Source: Saprospirales bacterium (lineage in GTDB: Bacteria > Bacteroidota > Bacteroidia > Chitinophagales > UBA8649). Taken from it: a stretch of 35,896 bases of DNA. The notes under the pieces were generated by a model. It was not told the DNA's origin, did not search any database, and was given only the letters and a program-made list of their open reading frames with translations. Location of the stretch: NCBI GenBank assembly GCA_002708985.1, contig PAPS01000046.1, forward strand, positions 1-35,896. The letters are read 5' to 3'. Made by a program: the position numbers and the translations under genes. This document shows, piece by piece, positions 28,039 to 35,801 of this stretch (position 1 is its first letter; every line of letters starts with the position of its first letter).

Positions 28039-28851
28039 CTATTTAAGCCATCTACTTGCGGCGGCTAGTTGTTCGGGCAAGCGAGCCGTCCAATACGACG
28101 CTGAGTGTCCTCCTGGATAGGTATTATAGCAGTGTTCTACGCCCCGTTCGGTTAAAATATCATGTAAGGCATTGTTTCCTTTCAAGAAGAAGTCATCTTC
28201 GCCGCAATCGATCATTAGTTGAACTTCAATTGATTCTAATGTAGCTGCGTGATGATTCACGGTATGCTCTTTCCAACGTTTCTTATTCTTTTTATATGGA
28301 CCTAGTAAAGAAGGTATATCCCAATGGTTGGTGAACGCAGAGAAATCTACACCACCTGCCATACTTCCAGCCCAACCGAAAAGTTCTTGATGACGCAGCG
28401 CAAGAAACAAGGCCCCATGACCGCCCATACTTAGCCCCATAATCGCCCTACCTTGGGTCATTTGGTGCGTGTGGTATGCACTATCGATATAGGGAAGTAA
28501 CTCACAAGTAACATAGGTCTCCATACGGATGGTGGTATTCACAGGACTATCGAAGTACCAAGAGTTACCTTGGGCATCAACGAGCACCATGATTACTCCA
28601 TTTGTTGAGCTTAAGTCATCAAGATTATTCATCTCATCAGACCAATAGGTATAGCATCCGCCCGCACCATGCAATAAATAAACCACGGAATGAGGTTCCG
28701 TACTCGATTCATCAGGATGTATGACGATGGACGAGATGTAGACTTGATTTGCCTCGCTCCAAATAGTAACGGTGTCACGTGCGACCTGAGCATGCGAAAC
28801 CTGGAATAGCAGAAGCATTACTAAAAAACTTCCCAGCCAATGCATGGTCAT
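28039..28851 (-). CDS. Secreted alpha/beta-hydrolase esterase
   Basis: Putative carbohydrate or short-chain esterase of the esterase D/feruloyl-esterase type. The start at 28851 gives 270 residues with signal peptide MTMHWLGSFLVMLLLFQVSHAQ; longer in-frame starts would run into the upstream gene, which ends at 28881. Catalytic triad candidates: nucleophile Ser141 in GLSMGGHGA, Asp in MIDCGEDDFFL and His in YPGGHSASYW near the C-terminus. The oxyanion region LLHGAGGCYTYW is typical. It sits 29 bases downstream of the GH92-SGNH gene on the same strand, so the two are probably co-transcribed. A role in removing acyl groups from the glycan so that mannosidases can act is inference. Confidence 0.86.
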   Translation of the reverse strand: MTMHWLGSFLVMLLLFQVSHAQVARDTVTIWSEANQVYISSIVIHPDESSTEPHSVVYLLHGAGGCYTYWSDEMNNLDDLSSTNGVIMVLVDAQGNSWYFDSPVNTTIRMETYVTCELLPYIDSAYHTHQMTQGRAIMGLSMGGHGALFLALRHQELFGWAGSMAGGVDFSAFTNHWDIPSLLGPYKKNKKRWKEHTVNHHAATLESIEVQLMIDCGEDDFFLKGNNALHDILTERGVEHCYNTYPGGHSASYWTARLPEQLAAASRWLK

Positions 28852-28880
28852 AATAAGTCTAATATGTAATCTAGCAATCA

Positions 28881-31514
28881 CTATTGAATACATTGTAGTA
28901 AACGTAAAGTATCCATAAGAATTTCGCTCATAACACGATAACCCTCGGCATTGGGATGACATCCATCATAGGTGTATTCCGCTTTCATACCCAAAGCCTC
29001 ATCCGCCATAGCCTCAAAATAATCGATGTAGACCAAATCATATTTTTTTGCAAAAGCCTTAAGGGCTGTATTCAGCGCTGGAATGCGGACTTTTGGTTCT
29101 GCATTTGGGGCCCAAACAAATTCGGACGTTGGAGGGATTGAGGCAATAGCTACTTCAACTCCTTGTTTTTGAGCACGCTCAACCATGGAAAAGATATTTT
29201 GCAAGATATCCTCATTAGTGATATAACCATCATTACCCGCAACATCATTGGTTCCAGCACAAACAACCATAACCTCGGGACTATAATGTAATACGTCGCG
29301 ATCGAGTCTTGCTGACATATCGGTAGTAGTATGACCACTGATCCCTGCATTGATCCACCGGCCTTCATCAAATAAGGTCGTGGCACTATCCCTAGCCCAG
29401 TGTTCGGTGATGGAATTACCCATGAAGGCGATTCGAGTAGCTAAAAGCCTCTCTCTTATTGATATTATAGACATTTGCTTCCATTTAGAGAGACTTGAGA
29501 TGTAGGAATCGTTACCCAAAGTAGGTTGACTCGCATACCGCGTCATGCTCAACCCTCTTTCCGTATTGACAATTATAGAATCAAATCTAGGCGTCGACAA
29601 ATACAATACATCCTCTCCGGGAATCATAGGATACATCCCCAAGGAAGCCCAAACATACCAAGCGCCCATAGCCCCCAAATCATCGTTACCAGGTAATCCA
29701 TCAGGACGAAGATGATATTCCTCCTCCATGATACGATCAATTACCTCATCTACGCACGTTGGGCAGTCCACGAGATTGTAAATCCATGGAACTTGAAAAT
29801 CCGGCTCATTACCTGCTGCGAATCCCACCTCATGATAGGTCGCATCAAGTATTGTAAAGAGGGAATCAAGCCTAGCGTGTGCTACATCCTTCCCACCCAT
29901 TGTATCAATTAGTGATTCCAAGTCATGAGGTACCATCCAAAAATAATTGGAGTAGGTTCCCTCACGCCAATCATGATCCTGTCCCTTCCATTGACCATTG
30001 GGGTAGCGACTATTTAACCATGTCGTCTCTGCATTATATAAATACTTCCAATCTTTTGCACGGGTATGCAATTGACTCGCCGCATCATGGTCAAAGGATT
30101 CATGAGTGGGAAAAGCATCCCTTGCAAACTGAGCAATGGCGTGATCTGCTGAATAGTATTCCAAAGCCATTGAAGCAAAGGTGTGACCATCGCGCATGTA
30201 TTCCTCAAGAAATGGACGTATCTCTATATTTTGGGATCGAACTCTTGGAGTGAATGCCGCATTTTTCATATGATAAAAAGCTCGTGAGACATCAAAGTCG
30301 TCTGCACCAAACACATAAGACGAGGCAACGAGTATACTCGTAGGGTCCCCTTGCATAATGCCTGTTTCAACATTGGCGAGTATCCACCGACCAAAGCCGC
30401 CAGCTTGATCAGCAAAATCAATGAGGCTTTGCATCATATCAGAGGCCTTGTCAGGAAAAAGAAGCGCAAGCAGAGGACCTTGCGTTCGGTAAGTATCCCA
30501 CACACTAAAAGATGAATAATGCGGTCGATCAGAATCCTGATAAACTTTTCCATCGGCACCTAAGTATTGGCCATCAATATCACTGACTAAATTGGGATGA
30601 ATCAGCGCATGGTACAAATGACTGTAAAACTCATCTTGGTCATCATTACTACCACCAAAAATTTCTATACTCCCCAAAACTTCGTCCCAAGCCTTTTTGC
30701 TTTGATCGCGTGCTGCGTCAAAATTAGCCACGGTCGAAGACGATAGATTCTTCCAGGCCTGCGCTTCAGACACATAGGAAATCGCCATGCGTACAACAAC
30801 AACCTCTTCTTGGAATGCTAGGGAAAGGCTTGCATTCTTCCCCTTGGCACGCCGTTTTGGCACACGCTTATCATCCTTCCAAAAGGTGTGATCCGAAGAT
30901 GGCACATCAAACTCTAAAGCAATATAGATAGGATACGGCGAAGGGCTCCCACAAAAATCTCCACCCTTGGCATAGGCAGAAACTCGCCTGCTATCCAATA
31001 CCTTAATCCAAGAATCATCTACTTTACTGCTGTTATATCCTGATCCTATATAAATCAATCCTGCTGTGCCAAGAAAGGTTGTTTCTAAGTAAGCCACACG
31101 TTCTGTTGCCGTAACACGAACCTTAGTGCCATCAGAAAGGACATAGTGAGCATAGCCTGCTTCCCCTTCGATATATTCAGGACTGCCATTTAGCCCTGGT
31201 GCGTAGGAATCAAGAGTTTTATCCCTGATTTGGGAAGAGGCAAGAATTGGGAAATGCCCCATGTGACTACATCCTGCGCCAGATAACTGGTTAGTAACAA
31301 AACCCGCTTCAGGTTGAAAAAAAGTTGGTGTAGACTGCACCATCCCAAAAGGATAGGCTGCCCCAGAAAATGTATATCCACAAGCCACACCGTCGCCTCC
31401 CTTTACATGAACATTTCCCAACCTAGGATTAACCTTTTCAGCAAATTGCCCGTATACATAAGAACATGCTAATAAGGTCATAATTAAACAGACTATTGTT
31501 GGCCTAGATTTCAT
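28881..31514 (-). CDS. Exported GH92 mannosidase fused to an SGNH/GDSL esterase domain
   Basis: An 877-residue two-domain protein with signal peptide MKSRPTIVCLIMTLLACSYV. Residues about 25-675 are GH92: VNPRLGNVHVKGGDG, FSVWDTYRTQGPLL, WREGTYSNYFW (Glu about 518), AAGNEPDF (Glu about 570) and LPGNDDLGAMGAWYVWASLG (Asp611, Asp612). From about 690 to the end is an SGNH hydrolase: block I RIAFMGNSITE (Ser701), block III VVCAGTNDVAGN and block V YDGCHPNAEGY (Asp850, His853). The GH92 part stops about 25 residues short of the family's usual C-terminus, and the SGNH part follows at once without a linker. The junction (29465-29495) has a possible frameshift signature, so it may derive from two overlapping genes. 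It is likely to remove mannose and an ester group from one glycan. Confidence 0.9.
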   Translation of the reverse strand: MKSRPTIVCLIMTLLACSYVYGQFAEKVNPRLGNVHVKGGDGVACGYTFSGAAYPFGMVQSTPTFFQPEAGFVTNQLSGAGCSHMGHFPILASSQIRDKTLDSYAPGLNGSPEYIEGEAGYAHYVLSDGTKVRVTATERVAYLETTFLGTAGLIYIGSGYNSSKVDDSWIKVLDSRRVSAYAKGGDFCGSPSPYPIYIALEFDVPSSDHTFWKDDKRVPKRRAKGKNASLSLAFQEEVVVVRMAISYVSEAQAWKNLSSSTVANFDAARDQSKKAWDEVLGSIEIFGGSNDDQDEFYSHLYHALIHPNLVSDIDGQYLGADGKVYQDSDRPHYSSFSVWDTYRTQGPLLALLFPDKASDMMQSLIDFADQAGGFGRWILANVETGIMQGDPTSILVASSYVFGADDFDVSRAFYHMKNAAFTPRVRSQNIEIRPFLEEYMRDGHTFASMALEYYSADHAIAQFARDAFPTHESFDHDAASQLHTRAKDWKYLYNAETTWLNSRYPNGQWKGQDHDWREGTYSNYFWMVPHDLESLIDTMGGKDVAHARLDSLFTILDATYHEVGFAAGNEPDFQVPWIYNLVDCPTCVDEVIDRIMEEEYHLRPDGLPGNDDLGAMGAWYVWASLGMYPMIPGEDVLYLSTPRFDSIIVNTERGLSMTRYASQPTLGNDSYISSLSKWKQMSIISIRERLLATRIAFMGNSITEHWARDSATTLFDEGRWINAGISGHTTTDMSARLDRDVLHYSPEVMVVCAGTNDVAGNDGYITNEDILQNIFSMVERAQKQGVEVAIASIPPTSEFVWAPNAEPKVRIPALNTALKAFAKKYDLVYIDYFEAMADEALGMKAEYTYDGCHPNAEGYRVMSEILMDTLRLLQCIQ

Positions 31515-31537
31515 ATATTAAAAAAGAATTGATTCAT

Positions 31538-31723
31538 ATGAAGGGAATGATTTTTATACTCGTTCAACATTTCATTAAAGAGGCATTTGGAGATGAAATT
31601 TACTACGAAAGTATGGACCGTAGCAAACTTCAGACCAAAGATCCCTTTACCATCTATCAAAGCGCACTAAATGAACAAGATGGCAAAGAGTTTGTTGACC
31701 TTACTCTAGTTTTTCAATCATAA
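31538..31723 (+). CDS. Small protein resembling an internally deleted H-NOX (heme NO/O2-binding) sensor
   Basis: A 61-residue soluble protein; an ATG at 31529 would add three residues. The first 20 residues, beginning MKGMIFILVQHFIKEAFGDE, look like the opening of H-NOX domains (MKGxIFxxLxxxVxExFG). The last stretch (EQDGKEFVDLTLVF) looks like the closing strand of that family. A normal H-NOX has about 180 residues; here the middle, including the proximal heme His and the YxSxR motif, is absent. It is followed by a histidine kinase and a receiver protein, the known genetic setting of H-NOX sensors. It may be a remnant, or a small regulator that no longer binds heme. It is in the same frame as the kinase, separated by one TAA. 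The resemblance is judged by eye. Confidence 0.55.
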   Translation: MKGMIFILVQHFIKEAFGDEIYYESMDRSKLQTKDPFTIYQSALNEQDGKEFVDLTLVFQS

Positions 31724-31726
31724 GCT

Positions 31727-32524
31727 TTGCCAGAAACTAATATAAAAATCCTCCAAGGAAGACTTGATGATGCCGAACGCAAGATTCGTGTACTCGAGGA
31801 CATGATTGAGAATGCCTCTAGGGAACTGTATATTGCAAACCAAGACCTAAAAAATAAAAATAAGGACCTTGAACAAATTATCTATATCGTATCACACGAT
31901 CTTCAAGAACCGCTCACCACACTCTATGCCTTTCTAGGACGACTCGCTAATAAGCACCACCAAGAACTTAGCAGTCAGGGACAAGAGTACCTTAATTATG
32001 CCAATATATCAGCAGAGCGAATGAGAGCCTTGATTAAGGGACTGTTGGATCATTCAAGAATTGGTGCAAAACAGATGGCAGAAACAACCGATTTTAACAA
32101 GGTGGTTAAGGATGTTATGCTCGGTTTAAACAGTATTATTCAAGAAAGCAAGGCAAATATCACTATTGAGAATTTACCCACGTTAAAGGCCTACGCCATT
32201 GAATCTCAACTTCTTTTCGAAAACCTCATACACAATGCCATTAAGTTTTCTAAACCTGGGCACATACCTGTGATTCGAATTGGTGCAGAAGAAATGCAAA
32301 CCCATGTGAGTTTTTACATCGAAGATGAAGGCATTGGTATCGAAGAAGCTTTCCACGATAAGGTATTTAAGATTTATCAGCAGTTATCACGAAAACCAGG
32401 AGGCGTTGGAATAGGATTGGCGCATTGCAAGAAGATAGCCTTAATGCATGAAGGAGACCTTTGGATTGATAACACCTACAGCGAGGGTTGCAGATTTTGC
32501 TTTACTTTTAGCAAAGAATTATGA
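31727..32524 (+). CDS. Soluble sensor histidine kinase
   Basis: Cytoplasmic histidine kinase of 265 residues without membrane segments. The start is a TTG at 31727, 3 bases after the stop of the small H-NOX-like gene; the first internal ATG lies about 25 codons in and would cut the coiled coil. Layout: N-terminal coiled coil (about 5-50, ERKIRVLEDMIENASRELY), HisKA dimerisation domain with phospho-acceptor His57 in VSHDLQEPL, then HATPase_c with N box LIHNAIKF (Asn170), G1 EDEGIGI and G2 GGVGIGLAHCKKI. All catalytic motifs are intact. No PAS or GAF sensor is included, so the signal must come through a partner, plausibly the upstream protein. The stop overlaps the receiver gene by 4 bases (ATGA). 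Confidence 0.92.
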   Translation: MPETNIKILQGRLDDAERKIRVLEDMIENASRELYIANQDLKNKNKDLEQIIYIVSHDLQEPLTTLYAFLGRLANKHHQELSSQGQEYLNYANISAERMRALIKGLLDHSRIGAKQMAETTDFNKVVKDVMLGLNSIIQESKANITIENLPTLKAYAIESQLLFENLIHNAIKFSKPGHIPVIRIGAEEMQTHVSFYIEDEGIGIEEAFHDKVFKIYQQLSRKPGGVGIGLAHCKKIALMHEGDLWIDNTYSEGCRFCFTFSKEL

Positions 32525-32925
32525 AACGTTTACATACTATTTTACTCGTTGATGATGATGCGCCAACACTCTTTTTAAACAAGCTTGTCATTGAAGATCT
32601 CGACTGTACTGACAGAGTTTTGACCGCCGAAAATGGACGGCAAGCCATAGATATGTTAACGGAGAAAATAGATGATGAATTTCTTTGCCCTGATTTAATT
32701 CTCCTAGATATTAATATGCCTATAATCAACGGCTGGGAATTTATGGACAAGTATCAAACATTGAGCGCCGAGCAAAAAGCAAAAATTGTGGTCGTTATGG
32801 TCACCACCTCCCTCAACCCAGATGACCGAAGTCGTGCTGAGTCTATTGAAGACATTAAAGATTTTGTCTCTAAGCCACTCGATGAAATCACCCTTAAAGA
32901 CATTATAGAAAAACACTTCAACTAA
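32521..32925 (+). CDS. Single-domain response regulator
   Basis: Stand-alone receiver domain of 134 residues with no output domain. The acidic pocket is LLVDDDAPT, the phospho-acceptor Asp63 is in LLDINMP, the Thr switch is in VVMVTTSLNPDD and Lys118 is in VSKPL. The insertion before the last helix (NPDDRSRAES) is typical of Rcp1-like receivers that pair with soluble phytochrome-type or H-NOX-type kinases. It overlaps the kinase gene by ATGA and is surely its cognate partner. The output must be by protein-protein contact or phosphorelay. Confidence 0.94.
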   Translation: MKRLHTILLVDDDAPTLFLNKLVIEDLDCTDRVLTAENGRQAIDMLTEKIDDEFLCPDLILLDINMPIINGWEFMDKYQTLSAEQKAKIVVVMVTTSLNPDDRSRAESIEDIKDFVSKPLDEITLKDIIEKHFN

Positions 32926-32929
32926 TCAT

Positions 32930-33595
32930 ATGTATAGAAATTTACTCTTTCTCCTTCTTATACTATCAAGCATTGTATATGCAGATTCACCGCTAACATC
33001 AATAGACTTAACAAAAGGCTATGAAAACGATGAAATGGTGCAATATGCCAAAGCCTCTGGCGGCGACTTAGACGACAAATTACTGGAATTTTTGCTCGAT
33101 GATAATAATGCACTTGGCCGAAGACTTATTGTTATCAATGCTATTGGATGGGAAGATGGAACGTTGGATTCAAGAACGTATGATTTTCTTGTAGCTCTCT
33201 CCGATCAGTTAAGTATGGACCTTGACATGTTGACGTCCAATGATCCAGAAGACATGCAAGATATCATCAGCGGTGAGATTTTTCTGTGTTTGTCTTACTT
33301 GGCTGCTTTAGAAAGTTACTCCGAATCTCCTGCATTTTTGTTTGATTTAATCGAGGTCGCCTATAATGACCCACAAGTTCAAAAAAGCTTTACCGCAATG
33401 ACAGTTATAGGGTTAATGCGTGCTCAGCACTTTATGGACTACGACTGGTGTACAGTATATGAACAAACAGATGTGCTGCGGCAAAACAAATCAAGTTTCA
33501 AAATGGATCTTTCTAAGGAAGCTTACAATAACGTCTTTGAGCACATGGATTTGTATGCCGACTATTGCTTTACTGAATTCGACTTCGATTTTTAA
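32930..33595 (+). CDS. Exported helical protein of unknown function
   Basis: The product has 221 residues with a signal peptide (MYRNLLFLLLILSSIVYA). The mature part is acidic, Leu/Asp-rich and predicted mostly helical (DLDDKLLEFLLDDNNALGRR, then helices around FLCLSYLAALESY and MTVIGLMRAQHFMDYDW), with only two or three cysteines and no catalytic motif I recognise. The pattern of short helices could be a HEAT/TPR-like solenoid, but repeats are not evident. It starts 4 bases after the response regulator and so is probably in the same operon. Its stop overlaps the stop of the convergent gene (33592-33595, TTAA). Confidence 0.8.
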   Translation: MYRNLLFLLLILSSIVYADSPLTSIDLTKGYENDEMVQYAKASGGDLDDKLLEFLLDDNNALGRRLIVINAIGWEDGTLDSRTYDFLVALSDQLSMDLDMLTSNDPEDMQDIISGEIFLCLSYLAALESYSESPAFLFDLIEVAYNDPQVQKSFTAMTVIGLMRAQHFMDYDWCTVYEQTDVLRQNKSSFKMDLSKEAYNNVFEHMDLYADYCFTEFDFDF

Positions 33596-35700
33596 GGATT
33601 CGTAAGGAGAATAGGCTTAGAGCTACCAAGCCATTCAATCCAATATAAACCTTTGTTTCCTGACTGAACTTCAAGGCATTGCTCGCCTATGATATTCACC
33701 TTAACCTCACGTCCTAGCCCATCAAATACTAATAGGTCATCTAAATCATATGAAAATATATTCTGTCTCGAGTCAAGACAGAACATACCATTAGAAGGGT
33801 TAGGATAAACAGCCCACTTCTCTCCCTGGATTTCCGTTAAAAACGTCATATCATAAGGAGGGGGATCCATTACCATTTTATGGACCGAGCTGTTGATGGC
33901 ATCTACATAGTAAATAAATCCGTCAGGTCCAATATTTATCCCAAGCAATAAGTCAGCATTTGTTGGAATCGTAAAGAGTCTTGTTGCATTTACACCATTA
34001 ATTCGAAGTAAATGGACATTCCCAGTGGCAGCATCGCTGACAATCATTCGATCTTCTAAAATCGCTATACCTGTAGGAACTTGGATATCATCATAAATCA
34101 CTCCCCACTCGGCTCCTTCAATACGCTGATGAATTGACAAAGGCTCGTTAAGTAAAGGCAGGTCAAACGTGTCAGTACCTGAATTGACATTCAAATAGAG
34201 CACTCTACCATTTTTTGCATCAGCTATATACAGACGCCCAATGGACTCATCGAAGACAAGATGACTTGGAATACTATCACTGTGACGCTCAAGGTTTAGC
34301 CCTTCAAATCGTCGAACTTCGCCATTGGAATGATCATGCTGTCCCGGTCCATGGTCAGAGGTAAAACTGTACTGAACGATCTGACCATTGTACGCGTCAA
34401 ATACATAGTACACATTGTCATGGCTGTAAGTGATCCCCATAGCGTAAGGACTCCCATGTAGCATATCCAAATGACTACCATTGAAGGTAGGCGTCGCAGG
34501 ATTTCCAATGACTGAGTAGATTGATGAATCACTTGACCATAAAGTAGGTCCCGTGTAACTCCCACCCGCATGGTTTGCATCAAGTATACCCGGCGAGGAT
34601 GCCCAGTTTCCATTTCGTCCAAAATCTAGTGCCGTCGGCAAAGCCATAAAATGATAAGCATTTCCGTCTCGACGCCAAAGACTTGATTGCTTATCCTCTC
34701 CGGCATGAAAAAGCGTTAGCGTGCTCCCCCCATCGGCTTCAACATCTCGGTTAATCACCCAAAGCTCTCTGCGGGACCGGTGGGGATGAAAGGCTAAGTC
34801 TCTTGGAAAATCCAATCCATCAGACGCTGTAGCTAGGGTTTGAATATCAATAGGTTCAGTGATGTAGCCGTAGAGGATATTAGGAATCGCATTCGATACT
34901 TGGATTGTGCCCAAGAGGCTATCGTTTCGTGGCTCAAAGTCCTGTAAAGAATCATTCAAGCTGTCTACCCACATCCTAAAAGAGAAGGCGCCTGTATCTA
35001 TCAATTCGAGCATTACAGGATGCTCAAAAACCATGGAATCCTTGTAGGCCATCGATAGACTATCAAAACGTGCACAAATGGTATCACCGCTGTCCAGTTG
35101 ATAACAAAAGTCAAAACGATAGACGGTATCAGTACCACGATTACGTATGACTGCACGGACACTGTGTGAACCACTGTCAACATATAAATCTGTCAAGTTA
35201 CGATTTACACTAAGATCATTTTGGGGAAGATTTCCCGCTTTAAACCGAAAAAGATGGAACGATTGAATTGATTCGAAATACTCAATTTGATTACCCCCCG
35301 CAAAGACTCTGAAATCGGTTCCGCCATCACCATTGGGCTGGTTTGGAGCGTAGAAATCATCAATAGCAATAATATCAAATGAATCTCCACGTGTCAGACA
35401 CCAGGGGCCCACAGTAATGGTCTGGCTACTGGGATAGCCATTGGAAGGAGATGCATCTCCCCCACCCGCTCCATCACAGCCTACATCGATATCGTTCCCA
35501 CCAAACGCAATGCGAGAATTAGTGTCCCCGCAAAGAGAGTCTTTAGGATGTAATTCCCAATAACCCTCATGTCCCCAAGAATCTGTTCGAATAGTAAAGC
35601 TTACCTCTGTTTGACCTACTGGACACTGTGCTTGTGCCATCTCATCATCGATGAATAGCAGAACGAAAACAGACAAAAAAGAAGCGACACGCCGTACCAT
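33592..35700 (-). CDS. T9SS-sorted beta-propeller (NHL-like) surface protein
   Basis: A secreted protein of 702 residues. The signal peptide ends in MAQAQ; residues about 25-155 form a Cys-containing beta domain (EVSFTIRTDSWGHEGYW, a segment common in T9SS proteins). A CARDB-like region follows (NDLSVNRNLTDLYVDSGSHS, about 165-260). Residues about 285-620 are a propeller with NHL-like blades (IPSHLVFDESIGRLYIADAK, GRVLYLNV, VPTGIAILEDRMIVSDAATG, GPDGFIYYVDA). The C-terminus is a type A T9SS sorting domain (WAVYPNPSNGMFCLDS ... GLYWIEW). The blade content suggests a binding scaffold, and no catalytic residues stand out. It is a single-gene unit with a TAnnTTTA element 4 bases before its ATG. 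Confidence 0.85.
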   Translation of the reverse strand: MVRRVASFLSVFVLLFIDDEMAQAQCPVGQTEVSFTIRTDSWGHEGYWELHPKDSLCGDTNSRIAFGGNDIDVGCDGAGGGDASPSNGYPSSQTITVGPWCLTRGDSFDIIAIDDFYAPNQPNGDGGTDFRVFAGGNQIEYFESIQSFHLFRFKAGNLPQNDLSVNRNLTDLYVDSGSHSVRAVIRNRGTDTVYRFDFCYQLDSGDTICARFDSLSMAYKDSMVFEHPVMLELIDTGAFSFRMWVDSLNDSLQDFEPRNDSLLGTIQVSNAIPNILYGYITEPIDIQTLATASDGLDFPRDLAFHPHRSRRELWVINRDVEADGGSTLTLFHAGEDKQSSLWRRDGNAYHFMALPTALDFGRNGNWASSPGILDANHAGGSYTGPTLWSSDSSIYSVIGNPATPTFNGSHLDMLHGSPYAMGITYSHDNVYYVFDAYNGQIVQYSFTSDHGPGQHDHSNGEVRRFEGLNLERHSDSIPSHLVFDESIGRLYIADAKNGRVLYLNVNSGTDTFDLPLLNEPLSIHQRIEGAEWGVIYDDIQVPTGIAILEDRMIVSDAATGNVHLLRINGVNATRLFTIPTNADLLLGINIGPDGFIYYVDAINSSVHKMVMDPPPYDMTFLTEIQGEKWAVYPNPSNGMFCLDSRQNIFSYDLDDLLVFDGLGREVKVNIIGEQCLEVQSGNKGLYWIEWLGSSKPILLTNP

Positions 35701-35704
35701 ATAA

Positions 35705-35712
35705 TAAATATA
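35705..35712 (-). promoter_or_regulatory. Putative -7 element TATATTTA, 4 bases before ATG
   Basis: The minus strand reads TATATTTA then 4 bases then the ATG at 35700, the same spacing as at 3389, 4940 and 9873. A TTTG lies about 15 bases further upstream on the same strand, a little close for a -33 box. Confidence 0.42.
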
Positions 35713-35749
35713 AGCAAGCTAAATCACCAAAAAATTACTCCGTAGTCAT

Positions 35750-35776
35750 AAAAAAAGCCCCATCCGAAGATGGGGC
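35750..35776 (-). terminator. Intrinsic terminator with TTCG tetraloop
   Basis: The minus strand reads GCCCCATC-TTCG-GATGGGGC, an 8-base-pair stem with a stable UUCG-type loop, followed by seven T. It ends the T9SS-protein gene whose stop is at 35802 and insulates the gene starting at 35700. Confidence 0.92.
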
Positions 35777-35801
35777 CTTTCTATTTTAAGTGATAGTAGG
35801 A

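Noticed and set aside
29879-30253. Open frame of 124 codons on the plus strand inside the GH92-SGNH gene
   Set aside because: Antisense to the conserved mannosidase core; composition and motifs fit a shadow of the real gene.
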